This document shows positions 8,242-16,238 of a stretch of DNA of 20,509 bases, piece by piece. A program made the position numbers and the translations under genes. The stretch's first letter is position 1. Each line of letters begins with the position of its first letter. The notes below the pieces were generated by a model. That model made no database searches, was not told the DNA's origin, and saw only the letters and a list, made by a program, of their open reading frames with translations. Where the stretch lies: NCBI GenBank assembly GCA_964540005.1, contig CAZILN010000385.1:1-20509 (forward strand). Direction: 5' to 3'. This stretch comes from CAZILN01 sp964540005 (GTDB lineage Bacteria > Bacteroidota > Bacteroidia > Bacteroidales > SM23-62).

Positions 8242-9549
8242 ATGAATATCCCGAATCAACCCCTAGCAGACAGGCTGAGACCGAAAAACCTGGATGAGTT
8301 CGTGGGTCAGGAGCACCTGGTCGGGGATGGCAGGGTCCTGAGGAAAATGATTGAATCGGGAAAAATGTCCTCTTTCATATTATGGGGCCCGCCGGGAGTA
8401 GGCAAGACCACTCTTGCCCGTATCATCGCCAATCAGCAGAACCGGCCATTTTACAGCCTGAGTGCCATTAATTCAGGTGTAAAGGATGTGCGCGAGACCA
8501 TTGATAAAGCCAAAAAACAGCAATTCTTCGATAATCCCAACCCTATCCTTTTTATTGATGAAATTCACCGTTTCAGTAAGTCTCAGCAGGATTCACTGCT
8601 GGGAGCGGTTGAACAGGGTATCCTGATACTGATAGGGGCCACTACTGAAAATCCATCATTTGAAGTCATATCTCCCCTCCTGTCAAGATGCCAGGTATAC
8701 ACCCTGGAATCCCTTGGCAGGGATGACATGATGCAATTAATCAAGCAGGCACTGACCCAGGATATTCTGCTGAAAAAGATGAAGATCACCATAGAAGAAC
8801 CCGAAATGATTTTGGGATATTCAGGCGGGGATGCCAGGAAATTGCTGAATATACTTGAGCTGGTGATCAATGATTTCCTGGGAGAAAAAGGGGAGCCATC
8901 CAAAGGAAAAGGAATTAAGATTACGAACGATCTGGTCACGGAAAAGGTCCAGGAAAAGATCGCCATGTATGATAAAAATGGCGAACAGCATTACGATATC
9001 ATATCTGCCTTTATTAAAAGCATCAGGGGCAGTGACCCTAATGCTGCTGTATACTGGCTGGCAAGGATGGTGGAAGGAGGTGAAAAACCGGAGTTTATTG
9101 CGCGCAGGCTGGTAATACTTGCTGCAGAAGATATTGGACTGGCCAATCCCAATGCCCTTTTGCTCGCTACAAATGCATTTCAGGCAGTGCATATGGTAGG
9201 CTGGCCGGAATCGAGGATCATATTATCCGAGGCATGCATTTATCTTGCCACCTCACCAAAGAGCAACTCAGCCTACCAGGCAATCAGTGATGCACAGGAT
9301 ATTGTAAGGGAAACAGGAAATCTCAGTGTCCCCCTGCATATCAGGAATGCCCCTACCCGATTGATGAAAGAACTTGGGTATGGGAAAGACTACAGGTATG
9401 CACATTCCTATGAGGAGAATTTCGTTGATCAGGATTTTCTTCCTGAGGAGATACTGAACAGGAAACTTTATGATCCGCAGGACAATACTAGGGAAGTCGA
9501 GATCAGGCAGCGCTTACAAAAGTGGTGGAAGGATAGATACGGGTATTAA
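8242..9549 (+). CDS. rarA: Replication-associated recombination protein A (RarA/MgsA)
   Basis: A 435-residue AAA+ ATPase of the clamp-loader group that acts at stalled replication forks with single-strand binding protein and recombination proteins. Motifs: PLADRLRPKNLDEFVGQEHL at the N-terminus, Walker A GPPGVGKTT (49-57), Walker B ILFIDEIHR (102-110), sensor 1 GATTEN (132-137), arginine finger in LLSRC (R149), and sensor 2 GDARKLLNILE. The C-terminal part has the family helical domains, including SDPNAAVYWLARM and AAEDIGLANP. An in-frame ATG at 8212 would add ten residues, but a consensus -7 box ends at 8210, and ATG 8242 is preceded by a GGAGAG-rich stretch and gives the usual N-terminus. 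kdsA follows on the same strand after about 50 bases; the functions are unrelated. Confidence 0.95.
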   Translation: MNIPNQPLADRLRPKNLDEFVGQEHLVGDGRVLRKMIESGKMSSFILWGPPGVGKTTLARIIANQQNRPFYSLSAINSGVKDVRETIDKAKKQQFFDNPNPILFIDEIHRFSKSQQDSLLGAVEQGILILIGATTENPSFEVISPLLSRCQVYTLESLGRDDMMQLIKQALTQDILLKKMKITIEEPEMILGYSGGDARKLLNILELVINDFLGEKGEPSKGKGIKITNDLVTEKVQEKIAMYDKNGEQHYDIISAFIKSIRGSDPNAAVYWLARMVEGGEKPEFIARRLVILAAEDIGLANPNALLLATNAFQAVHMVGWPESRIILSEACIYLATSPKSNSAYQAISDAQDIVRETGNLSVPLHIRNAPTRLMKELGYGKDYRYAHSYEENFVDQDFLPEEILNRKLYDPQDNTREVEIRQRLQKWWKDRYGY

Positions 9550-9601
9550 AAAATAGTATTACCTTTATTTCCTCAGTTTTTATGACAGGTATTAGAGTGG
9601 A

Positions 9602-10426
9602 ATGATGCTAGCAGACCTACCTTATATAGAACATCTCGAAAGCAATAATTTTTTTCTAATTGCCGGCCCGTGTGTGGTAGAAGGGGAGGATCTGTGTATG
9701 GATGTGGCCGATACCATCAAGGAGATTGGTGATAAACTTAAGATCCCCTGCATCTTCAAAGCTTCCTACCGCAAAGCCAACCGCTCACGGCAGGATTCAT
9801 TCTCAGGCATAGGCGATGCTGAAGCGCTGGCAATTCTTGCCAAGGTCAGGGAATCACTGCATATACCGGTTATTACCGACATCCATGCTGCCAACGAAGC
9901 CCTATATGCTTCAGGCTATGTGGATATCATCCAGATACCGGCCTTTCTCAGCCGTCAGACAGACATACTTGCAGCAGCTGCTAAAACAGGCAAATTCGTC
10001 AACATAAAAAAGGGACAATTCATGTCTGCTTCTTCAATGCAGTATGCAGTAGATAAAGTACTTCAATCCGGGAATTCCAATATCATGCTCACTGAAAGAG
10101 GAAGTATGTTTGGGTACCATGACCTGATCGTTGATTTCAGGGGTATCCCGGAAATGAAAAAACTGGGATTCCCCGTAGTACTGGATATTACGCATTCACT
10201 CCAGCAACCCAATAAGCCGGATGGAGTAAGCGGGGGAAGACCGGAGATGATCGAGACCATAGCCAGGGCTGGTATCGCTGCAGGTGTTGACGGTATTTTC
10301 CTGGAAACTCATCCTGATCCTGCAGCTGCCCTGTCAGACGGTGCCAACATGCTGGACATCTCATTACTGGAAAAACTCCTTGTCAATCTTCTCGAAATCA
10401 GAACAGCAATTAACAGATTAACATAA
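9602..10426 (+). CDS. kdsA: 3-deoxy-8-phosphooctulonate synthase, metal-dependent type (KdsA)
   Basis: A 274-residue enzyme that condenses phosphoenolpyruvate with arabinose 5-phosphate to Kdo-8-phosphate for the inner core of LPS. Diagnostic stretches: FFLIAGPCVVEG, FKASYRKANRS (52-62), GDAEAL, VITDIHAANEA (90-100), QIPAFLSRQTDIL, FVNIKKGQFMS, DITHSLQQP and FLETHPDP. C24, H198, E235 and D246 show the same spacing (174, 37 and 11 residues) as the metal ligands C11, H185, E222 and D233 of the Aquifex enzyme. It is therefore the metal-dependent class, unlike E. coli KdsA, which has Asn at the Cys position. Tandem ATGs at 9602 and 9605 make the start uncertain by one codon. No other LPS gene adjoins it. 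The next gene starts 29 bases later. Confidence 0.95.
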   Translation: MMLADLPYIEHLESNNFFLIAGPCVVEGEDLCMDVADTIKEIGDKLKIPCIFKASYRKANRSRQDSFSGIGDAEALAILAKVRESLHIPVITDIHAANEALYASGYVDIIQIPAFLSRQTDILAAAAKTGKFVNIKKGQFMSASSMQYAVDKVLQSGNSNIMLTERGSMFGYHDLIVDFRGIPEMKKLGFPVVLDITHSLQQPNKPDGVSGGRPEMIETIARAGIAAGVDGIFLETHPDPAAALSDGANMLDISLLEKLLVNLLEIRTAINRLT

Positions 10427-10455
10427 TCCGAATTTTAACAAATAAAACTCTTATC

Positions 10456-11187
10456 ATGAAAAAACTTACGTTATTATTAGCCATGGCCTTCCTTCTGGCA
10501 GGATCCCATCTTACTGCCCAGGATATGAAACTGGATGATATTCTCAAAGCGCATTTTGATGCTATCGGACAGAAGAAGATACTGAAAGTAAAATCCGTTG
10601 TGATGACCGGTACTTTCAATCAGATGGGTATGGAATTACCAATTAAGATCATGCAGAAGAGACCTAATAAATTCTACATGGAACTTGAAATTCAGGGTTC
10701 CAAGGTTCAGCAGGTCTACAATGGCGAAATCGCCTGGTTTGTTGCCCCTATGATGGGATCCATGGAACCAACTGATATTACAGGCCCGGAGCTGGAACAA
10801 TTCAAGCAGCAGGCAGATATGGACGGTTATCTCTGGAACTGGAAAGAACGCGGATTCAAGTGTGAACTTGTCGGGAAGGAAGATATGGAAGGAACTGATG
10901 TCTATAACGTGAAATTAACCAAAGATAACGGTGGTATCGATAATTATTATTTTGATGCAGAAAATTTCATGATCCTGAAGAGCAAAAGCAAAGTTTTCCA
11001 GCAGGGTTCTGAGGTGGAGCAGGAAAGCTACTCGAGCAATTTTAAAACGGTAGACGGTATTACTGGCCCTTATAGCCAGGAAATAAAACAGAACGATATG
11101 GTAGTGGCCACAATGGTTGTTAATGAAGTACTGTACAATGCAGATGTTGATGATGCTATTTTTGTAAAACCCGTTTCCGGACAGTAA
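10456..11187 (+). CDS. LolA-like secreted protein (outer-membrane lipoprotein-sorting fold)
   Basis: A 243-residue protein with a strong signal peptide (MKKLTLLLAMAFLLAGSHLTAQ) and no lipobox cysteine, so it is probably periplasmic. After a helix (LDDILKAHFDAIGQKKIL) comes a series of beta strands typical of the LolA/LolB-like half-barrel: VKSVVMTGTFNQMGMELPIKIMQKRPNKFYMELEIQG, AWFVAPMMG, CELVGKEDMEGTDVYNVKLT, YYFDAENFMILKSKS. Proteins like this in Bacteroidota are often labelled 'outer membrane lipoprotein-sorting protein', but true LolA activity is not implied. The gene lies 29 bases after kdsA and 29 bases before the BNR-repeat gene with no terminator seen between, so the last two at least may be co-transcribed. 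Its specific role is unknown. Confidence 0.7.
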   Translation: MKKLTLLLAMAFLLAGSHLTAQDMKLDDILKAHFDAIGQKKILKVKSVVMTGTFNQMGMELPIKIMQKRPNKFYMELEIQGSKVQQVYNGEIAWFVAPMMGSMEPTDITGPELEQFKQQADMDGYLWNWKERGFKCELVGKEDMEGTDVYNVKLTKDNGGIDNYYFDAENFMILKSKSKVFQQGSEVEQESYSSNFKTVDGITGPYSQEIKQNDMVVATMVVNEVLYNADVDDAIFVKPVSGQ

Positions 11188-11216
11188 TAAGCCTTATAAT
11201 CCAAAGAACAAGTCTG

Positions 11217-14200
11217 ATGAAAAAGTTTTCGAAGAATGCCATTCTATCCGGAATGGCATTACTTGCTGGAATGGCTGTATTGGCCCAGGATAAAATAAAA
11301 GTAAGTTCCGCCACTTTCGGTGCCATTGATGCAAGACATATAGGACCGGCCGTGATGAGCGGCAGGATTACATCCATTGATGCACTGGATTCTGATCCGC
11401 GAGTGGTATGGATAGGTTCGGCCAGCGGAGGTGTATGGCGCAGCAAAAATGCCGGTATAAAATTCAAGCCGGTGTTCGACAAACATACCATGTCAATCGG
11501 AGCCGTTGCTATTACACAGAGTCACCCTGATACGGTATGGGTCGGGACAGGCGAACCCTGGCCCCGTAATTCTGTTTCCGTGGGCACAGGGATCTACAGA
11601 ACAGCTGATGACGGGGCTACCTGGAAAAACATGGGACTGAAAGATTCAGAAAGGATATCGAAAATCATTATTCATCCCGATGATCCGAATACAGTATTTG
11701 TAGCAGTAATGGGTCATCTCTGGGGTGCAAATGAAGAAAGAGGTGTATTCAAGACCACCGACGGGGGGCAAACCTGGAATAAGGTGCTATATATAGACGA
11801 AAATACAGGATGCTCGGACCTGGATATAAATCCTGATAACCCCAATGTGCTGTATGCCGGCATGTGGGAGTTCAGGAGAACAGCCTGGCACTTTAACTCG
11901 GGCGGACCGGGGAGCGGACTTTATAAATCAACTGATGGAGGAACAACATGGAACAAAATCAGCCAGGACCTTCCTGATGGCCCTCTTGGCCGTATTGCTG
12001 TAGGGGTTTCACCTGTCAATCCCAAAATTGTTTATGCATTAATAGAATCCGGATCTACTGCCTTGTTTCGCTCAGATGATGCAGGTTCCTCATGGAAAGA
12101 GACTAACAGGTCACTGGCAATGAGTGAGCGTCCCTTTTATTTCTTCCAGGTATATCCTGATCCTGTTGACACAATGCGTGTCTATAAACCAGGTTATGAT
12201 CTGAACGTCAGTGAAGACGGAGGTAAGGCATTCAGGATTACTTACCTGGAAGGGGGCAGGGTCCATGTGGACCACCATGCCTTCTGGGTTGCACCCGGCA
12301 ACAACAATATGATGTACCTGGGAACAGATGGAGGAGTGTATGTATCCAATGATCAGGGCAGTTCCTTCAGGCATGCTAATAACCTTCCGGTTTCACAGTT
12401 TTACAAGGTAGCCGTTGATATGGCCAAACCCTATAATGTATATGGAGGCTTGCAGGATAATAATTCCTGGGTCGGACCCAGCCGTAGTCCGGGTGGCATC
12501 GAGAACAGCGATTGGGATAATGTGGGCTATGGCGACGGATTTTCAGTTTTTCCCGATAAGACAGATCCGGATGTAGTATATTTTCAGTATCAGGGAGGAA
12601 ATTACAACAGGCGTCACCGCTCAACAGGAGAGGTTAAACTTATTAAACCTTTCAAGGAAAAAGACACCGAAGACCTGAGGTTTAACTGGGATGCCCCGAT
12701 TGTATTCAGTCCTACTTCAAGCACATTGTATTGCGGTGCCCAGTACCTTTATAAATCGCCTGACAGGGGCGATACCTGGAACCGAATATCACCTGACCTG
12801 ACCACCGATGATCCGGAAAAGCAAAAACAGGAGGAATCCGGTGGATTGACCATTGATAATTCAACGGCTGAAAATCATTGCTGTATTTATTGCATTGCAG
12901 AATCAGCACTTGACCCTGAGATCATCTGGGTTGGGACTGACGACGGGAACATACAGGTAACAAGGGATGGAGGAGAAAACTGGTCCAATGTGACAGGTAA
13001 TATCGCCGGCCTGCCAGCCAACACATGGTGTTCAAGCGTCTATCCCAGCCGCTATGAAAAGGGCGCCTGTTATGCCACCTTTGACGGTCACAGGAACGAT
13101 GACCTGACACCCTATATTTATAAGACCACGGATTTTGGTCAGACATGGACCAGCCTGGCTGACGATAACATTACTTCCTACTGTTACAAGGTCATCGAGG
13201 ACCTTGTCAATCCCGGATTGCTCTTCCTCGGGACAGAGTTTGGGCTGTTTATATCAATTGATGGCGGAGAGGCCTGGTCTCAGATGAAGGGTAATCTCCC
13301 CAATGTTTCGGTTATGGATATGGTTATTCATCCCCGTGAACACGACCTGGTACTCGGCACCCATGGCAGGGGGATCGTAATTATTGATGATATTACTCCC
13401 TTACGTGAGCTTAATGAGGAGGTATTGAATTCGGATCTGGCATTTCTTACCTCTCGCCCCTTCACACTCGCTTCATATGGTGGTACAACCGGGGAAGTTT
13501 TTGATGATGAATTCATTGGCAGGAATCCCTCCGGGGCTGTAAACATAGTGTACTACCTCAAGAAACGGCATATCTTCGGGGATATGTTTATTGAGATACT
13601 GGACCAGGAAGGGAATAAGGTCAAACAACTTCCGGCCGGCACCAGAAAAGGCATCAACAGGGTTGCATGGATACCTACAAAAAAACCGCCCAGGGTGCCC
13701 ATATCAAAAACCATAGCACAGGGGGCGCTGTTCGGATCATTGTACCCACCGGGAACTTATAATATCCGGGTAGTAAAGGGAGAGGATGTTTTTGAAAGTA
13801 GTATTGAAATCCTGCATGATCCGGATTCCCGGCATTCTAAGGAAGATCAGGATTTACAGATGAAAACAATTGATATGGCATACAGCTTGCTTGAAGAAAT
13901 GGCCTATGTCGACCGGCGTATGACCGATGCCATCAACCAGGCTGGCTCCCATATTGAAAACGCGGATATATCTCCAGCTTTAAAGAATAAAATCAATGCT
14001 TTTTCTGATGAATTGAAAGATATCAGGAAAGGAATGCTGGTTACCAAAGTGGGAGATGTCAGGGGGGAACAGCAACTAAGGGAAAAGGTAGCAGAATTGT
14101 ATGGAGCTGTAGCCGATTACCGTGGCAAACCCACACAGTCACAGATAGACAGGCTGGCTGACCTGAAAGAGGAAGCCTTGGTGATGGAGAAGAAAGTAGA

Positions 14201-14315
14201 TGCGGCAATGGACAAACACCTTGATGCCCTTAACAAACAACTCGAGGAAGCCGGACTTGTAATAATTAAGCTGACCACTCCCGAAGAATGGGACGCTGAA
14301 GCCGAAGAGAAATAG
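11217..14315 (+). CDS. Large secreted beta-propeller protein with about eleven Asp-box (BNR) repeats
   Basis: A 1032-residue exported protein (signal peptide to about residue 24, ending VLAQ). Asp-box motifs S/T-x-D-x-G-x-x-W/F start at about residues 76 (SKNAGIKF, imperfect), 129, 180, 238, 286, 332, 377, 514, 582, 637 and 680, pointing to one or two sortilin/Vps10-like propellers over residues 40-725. A beta-sandwich-like region follows (about 770-870, with PPGTYNIRVVKGEDVF). The end is largely helical and charged (about 880-1010, e.g. DLKEEALVMEKKVDAAMDKH), likely coiled coil. Relatives are commonly called 'glycosyl hydrolase' because of the BNR repeats, but I see no sialidase arginine triad, so no enzymatic role is claimed. 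No type IX sorting domain is obvious. It follows the LolA-like gene by 29 bases and ends before a good terminator. Confidence 0.85.
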   Translation: MKKFSKNAILSGMALLAGMAVLAQDKIKVSSATFGAIDARHIGPAVMSGRITSIDALDSDPRVVWIGSASGGVWRSKNAGIKFKPVFDKHTMSIGAVAITQSHPDTVWVGTGEPWPRNSVSVGTGIYRTADDGATWKNMGLKDSERISKIIIHPDDPNTVFVAVMGHLWGANEERGVFKTTDGGQTWNKVLYIDENTGCSDLDINPDNPNVLYAGMWEFRRTAWHFNSGGPGSGLYKSTDGGTTWNKISQDLPDGPLGRIAVGVSPVNPKIVYALIESGSTALFRSDDAGSSWKETNRSLAMSERPFYFFQVYPDPVDTMRVYKPGYDLNVSEDGGKAFRITYLEGGRVHVDHHAFWVAPGNNNMMYLGTDGGVYVSNDQGSSFRHANNLPVSQFYKVAVDMAKPYNVYGGLQDNNSWVGPSRSPGGIENSDWDNVGYGDGFSVFPDKTDPDVVYFQYQGGNYNRRHRSTGEVKLIKPFKEKDTEDLRFNWDAPIVFSPTSSTLYCGAQYLYKSPDRGDTWNRISPDLTTDDPEKQKQEESGGLTIDNSTAENHCCIYCIAESALDPEIIWVGTDDGNIQVTRDGGENWSNVTGNIAGLPANTWCSSVYPSRYEKGACYATFDGHRNDDLTPYIYKTTDFGQTWTSLADDNITSYCYKVIEDLVNPGLLFLGTEFGLFISIDGGEAWSQMKGNLPNVSVMDMVIHPREHDLVLGTHGRGIVIIDDITPLRELNEEVLNSDLAFLTSRPFTLASYGGTTGEVFDDEFIGRNPSGAVNIVYYLKKRHIFGDMFIEILDQEGNKVKQLPAGTRKGINRVAWIPTKKPPRVPISKTIAQGALFGSLYPPGTYNIRVVKGEDVFESSIEILHDPDSRHSKEDQDLQMKTIDMAYSLLEEMAYVDRRMTDAINQAGSHIENADISPALKNKINAFSDELKDIRKGMLVTKVGDVRGEQQLREKVAELYGAVADYRGKPTQSQIDRLADLKEEALVMEKKVDAAMDKHLDALNKQLEEAGLVIIKLTTPEEWDAEAEEK

Positions 14316-14366
14316 TCTGATGCATATATAAATATACCACTACAAAGGAAAAGGGTATTAAAATAA

Positions 14367-14404
14367 GCCGCCTGACGTCACGAAGTGATGTAGCGGCGTT
14401 TTTT
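14367..14404 (+). terminator. Intrinsic terminator after the BNR-repeat gene
   Basis: GCCGC (14367-14371) pairs with GCGGC (14393-14397). Above a small internal loop, ACGTCAC (14375-14381) pairs with GTGATGT (14385-14391), including one G-T pair, closed by a GAA triloop. TTTTTT follows at 14399-14404. It ends the transcript of the 11217 gene. On the other strand the hairpin is followed by TTATTTT, so it may work both ways. Its core resembles that of the next hairpin. Confidence 0.75.
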
Positions 14405-14419
14405 CTAAACACCCCAAAA

Positions 14420-14488
14420 GGGAAAGGGTATAAATAATTCTACATGACATCGCGAAGCTATGTGGTAGAATTATTTATACCCTTTCCC
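14420..14488 (-). terminator. Perfect 24-bp inverted repeat, probable rnpB terminator
   Basis: The arms 14420-14443 and 14465-14488 are exact reverse complements over 24 bases. The inner 21 bases continue with partial pairing (ACAT/ATGT, GC/GC) around a GAA loop. Read on the minus strand, the hairpin begins seven bases after the rnpB 3' end and is followed by TTTT (14419-14416), fitting a terminator for rnpB. The stem is unusually long and A+T-rich in its middle. Confidence 0.6.
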
Positions 14489-14495
14489 ATTAAAA

Positions 14496-14830
14496 TAAGT
14501 AAGCCTGTAAGCCAGGTTCTGTACTCCGGTTACCCGGAGTTTCTATCATTTATCTTCGCGACCTACCCCCCGGCATCGGACGGGCCGTCCTTATGCGCCG
14601 GTATACATGGTCTTACAACCCACAAGATGAACGGCTGTCCCGGTCACCCGGAACACCGGTGAGCTCTTACCCCACCTTTTCACCCTTACCGTCCCGGTTA
14701 AACGGGACAGCGGTTATTTTCTGTTCCATTACTATGCCCTCACGAACATCTTCTTTTCAGAAGTATGGCGCCCTGTGTTGCCCGGACTTTCCTCCCCCGA
14801 GTGAACGGGAGCGATAGAACGGCTTACTTA
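14496..14830 (-). ncRNA. rnpB: RNase P RNA, catalytic subunit of ribonuclease P
   Basis: About 335 nt, read on the minus strand. The 5' half carries the class A signature GAGGAAAGTCCGGGC (near 14786-14800). The 3' end carries ACAGAACCTGGCTTA, which forms the other side of P4. Helix P1 is visible: TAAGTAAGCC at the 5' end (14830-14821) pairs with GGCTTACTTA at the 3' end (14505-14496). Inner hairpins are also clear, for example CTCCGGGTAACCGGAG and TGTCCCGTTTAACCGGGACG. The RNA cleaves the 5' leader from tRNA precursors. A consensus -7 box lies seven bases upstream of the 5' end and a long hairpin lies just downstream. End points are set by P1 and may be off by a few bases. Confidence 0.95.
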
Positions 14831-14836
14831 CGGGTT

Positions 14837-14844
14837 CAAAATTA
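14837..14844 (-). promoter_or_regulatory. Bacteroidota -7 box (TAATTTTG) for rnpB
   Basis: CAAAATTA on the plus strand is TAATTTTG on the minus strand, an exact TAnnTTTG match. It ends about seven bases before the rnpB 5' end inferred from helix P1, the right distance for the start of a stable RNA. No good -33 element is seen. Confidence 0.6.
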
Positions 14845-14852
14845 CAATAATA

Positions 14853-14881
14853 TTGTCAATCCGGCTTTATATATAATTTTG
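14853..14881 (+). promoter_or_regulatory. Promoter for queA: TTG, 18 bases, TAATTTTG
   Basis: A -33-like TTG at 14853-14855 is followed after 18 bases by TAATTTTG at 14874-14881, an exact TAnnTTTG match. Transcription would start near 14885, excluding the ATG at 14883 and favouring ATG 14892 with a leader of only a few bases. It faces the rnpB promoter, with about 30 bases between the two -7 boxes. Confidence 0.6.
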
Positions 14882-14891
14882 TATGATTGCT

Positions 14892-16106
14892 ATGGACAGA
14901 ATTAATATCAAGGATTACAATTATTCCCTTCCCGGGGATCGCATTGCGCGGTACCCTCTCACAGAACGCGATCAGTCTAAACTGCTGGTATATTCAGGCG
15001 GACACATAAGTCAGACTGTTTTCAAGAACTTACCCGATATCATTCCTGATAAGCAATTACTGGTATTCAACAACACCAGGGTAATCCAGGCACGTTTGCT
15101 CTTCCGCAAAGAAAGCGGGGCCAGGATAGAGATTTTCTGCCTGGAACCTTACGACCCCCTGGATTACTACCAGGCCTTCAGCAAGCAGGGAGCCTGCACC
15201 TGGAAGTGCCTGGTCGGAAATGCCAGGAAATGGAAGAGTGGGATGCTGCAGATGAGTATTAAGGGAATAGAGGATGTTGATATAAAGGCAATTCAGACAG
15301 GCTTTAAAGACGGAGCCTTCCTGGTGAGTTTCAGCTGGGAGCCTTCCGGCATGACCTTCAGCCGGGTAATGGAATTGGCAGGCAACACCCCTATCCCTCC
15401 GTACCTGGACAGAGATGCAGAAGAATCCGACAGGCTCAGTTACCAGACTGTATATTCAAAGATAGAAGGGTCTGTGGCGGCTCCGACATCAGGACTCCAT
15501 TTTACCGAAGAGGTGCTTGACAGGATCAGTAAAAACGGCAACAAGCTTCTTGAAACCACATTGCATATTGGTGCAGGCACATTCCAGCCGGTTATTAACA
15601 GGGATATTGCCACGCATGTGATGCACAAAGAACATATTTATTTTACGGTCGGCATGCTCGAGCAACTGATTGCCGGTAATGAAAATATCCTGGCTATCGG
15701 AACAACCAGTGTCAGAACACTGGAATCTCTCTACTGGATGGGTGTCAGATGCATCATGGAACCGCAATTCTTCACACGGGGCATGATATTGAAGCAATGG
15801 GATGCATATGAATTACCCGGCAACTATTCTGTTGAAGAAAGTTACGGGTGCCTGATTCGGCATATGAGAAGTGCTGGTTTTAAAAGTATGGAAGCAATCA
15901 CACAACTACTCATAATGACAGGTTACAGCTTCAGGCTGGTCAGCAGGATGATAACAAATTTTCACCTTCCTCAGAGTACTCTTCTTTTATTAGTTGCGGC
16001 TTTTACAGGTGGTGACTGGAAGAATATCTATAATTATGCCCTGGAAAATGATTTCCGCTTCCTGAGTTACGGGGACAGTTCCTATCTCGAAAGGGTATAC
16101 GGCTGA
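14892..16106 (+). CDS. queA: S-adenosylmethionine:tRNA ribosyltransferase-isomerase, long form (QueA)
   Basis: A 404-residue enzyme that transfers and isomerises the ribosyl group of S-adenosylmethionine to make epoxyqueuosine in tRNA. Family motifs: YNYSLPGDRIARYPL at the N-terminus, LVFNNTRVIQARL, SYQTVYSKIEGSVAAPTSGLHFTEEV, TLHIGAGTFQPV, HVMHKEHIYF, AIGTTSVRTLE, NFHLPQSTLLLLVAAF and DFRFLSYGDSSYL. It is longer than the roughly 350-residue canonical enzyme, mainly through a segment between TSVRTLE and NFHLP (about MGVRCIM to SRMIT). The start at 14892 is preferred over ATG 14883 because a consensus -7 box ends at 14881. The gene diverges from rnpB and converges on the threonine-aldolase-type gene. 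Whether a second, canonical QueA exists cannot be seen here. Confidence 0.87.
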   Translation: MDRINIKDYNYSLPGDRIARYPLTERDQSKLLVYSGGHISQTVFKNLPDIIPDKQLLVFNNTRVIQARLLFRKESGARIEIFCLEPYDPLDYYQAFSKQGACTWKCLVGNARKWKSGMLQMSIKGIEDVDIKAIQTGFKDGAFLVSFSWEPSGMTFSRVMELAGNTPIPPYLDRDAEESDRLSYQTVYSKIEGSVAAPTSGLHFTEEVLDRISKNGNKLLETTLHIGAGTFQPVINRDIATHVMHKEHIYFTVGMLEQLIAGNENILAIGTTSVRTLESLYWMGVRCIMEPQFFTRGMILKQWDAYELPGNYSVEESYGCLIRHMRSAGFKSMEAITQLLIMTGYSFRLVSRMITNFHLPQSTLLLLVAAFTGGDWKNIYNYALENDFRFLSYGDSSYLERVYG

Positions 16107-16186
16107 ATATTCCCGGTACCGAAGCCATAATTCCCTGCCTTCTTCCGTACGATTGCCGACACTTGCCCCAAAAGTAAGTCCCCTGG

Positions 16187-16221
16187 GGTAGCCCGGGATA
16201 ACGGCTACCTTAATTAATTTC
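16187..16221 (+). terminator. Possible terminator after queA
   Basis: GGTAGCC (16187-16193) and GGCTACC (16203-16209) form a 7-bp stem with a 9-base loop, followed by TTAATTAATTT. The tail is T-rich but not a clean T-run. It lies in the 132-base gap between convergent genes, the expected place for a queA terminator. Confidence 0.4.
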
Positions 16222-16238
16222 ATGGATCTGCCTCATGT

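Noticed and set aside
14444..14817. Plus-strand open frames across the rnpB region
   Set aside because: They lie antisense to a clearly recognisable RNase P RNA and encode low-quality protein sequence.
15990..16223. A 77-codon minus-strand frame starting 16 bases after the aldolase stop
   Set aside because: Half of it lies antisense to the queA 3' end. The product resembles nothing known to me, has no clear domain pattern, and its start lies in the likely queA terminator.
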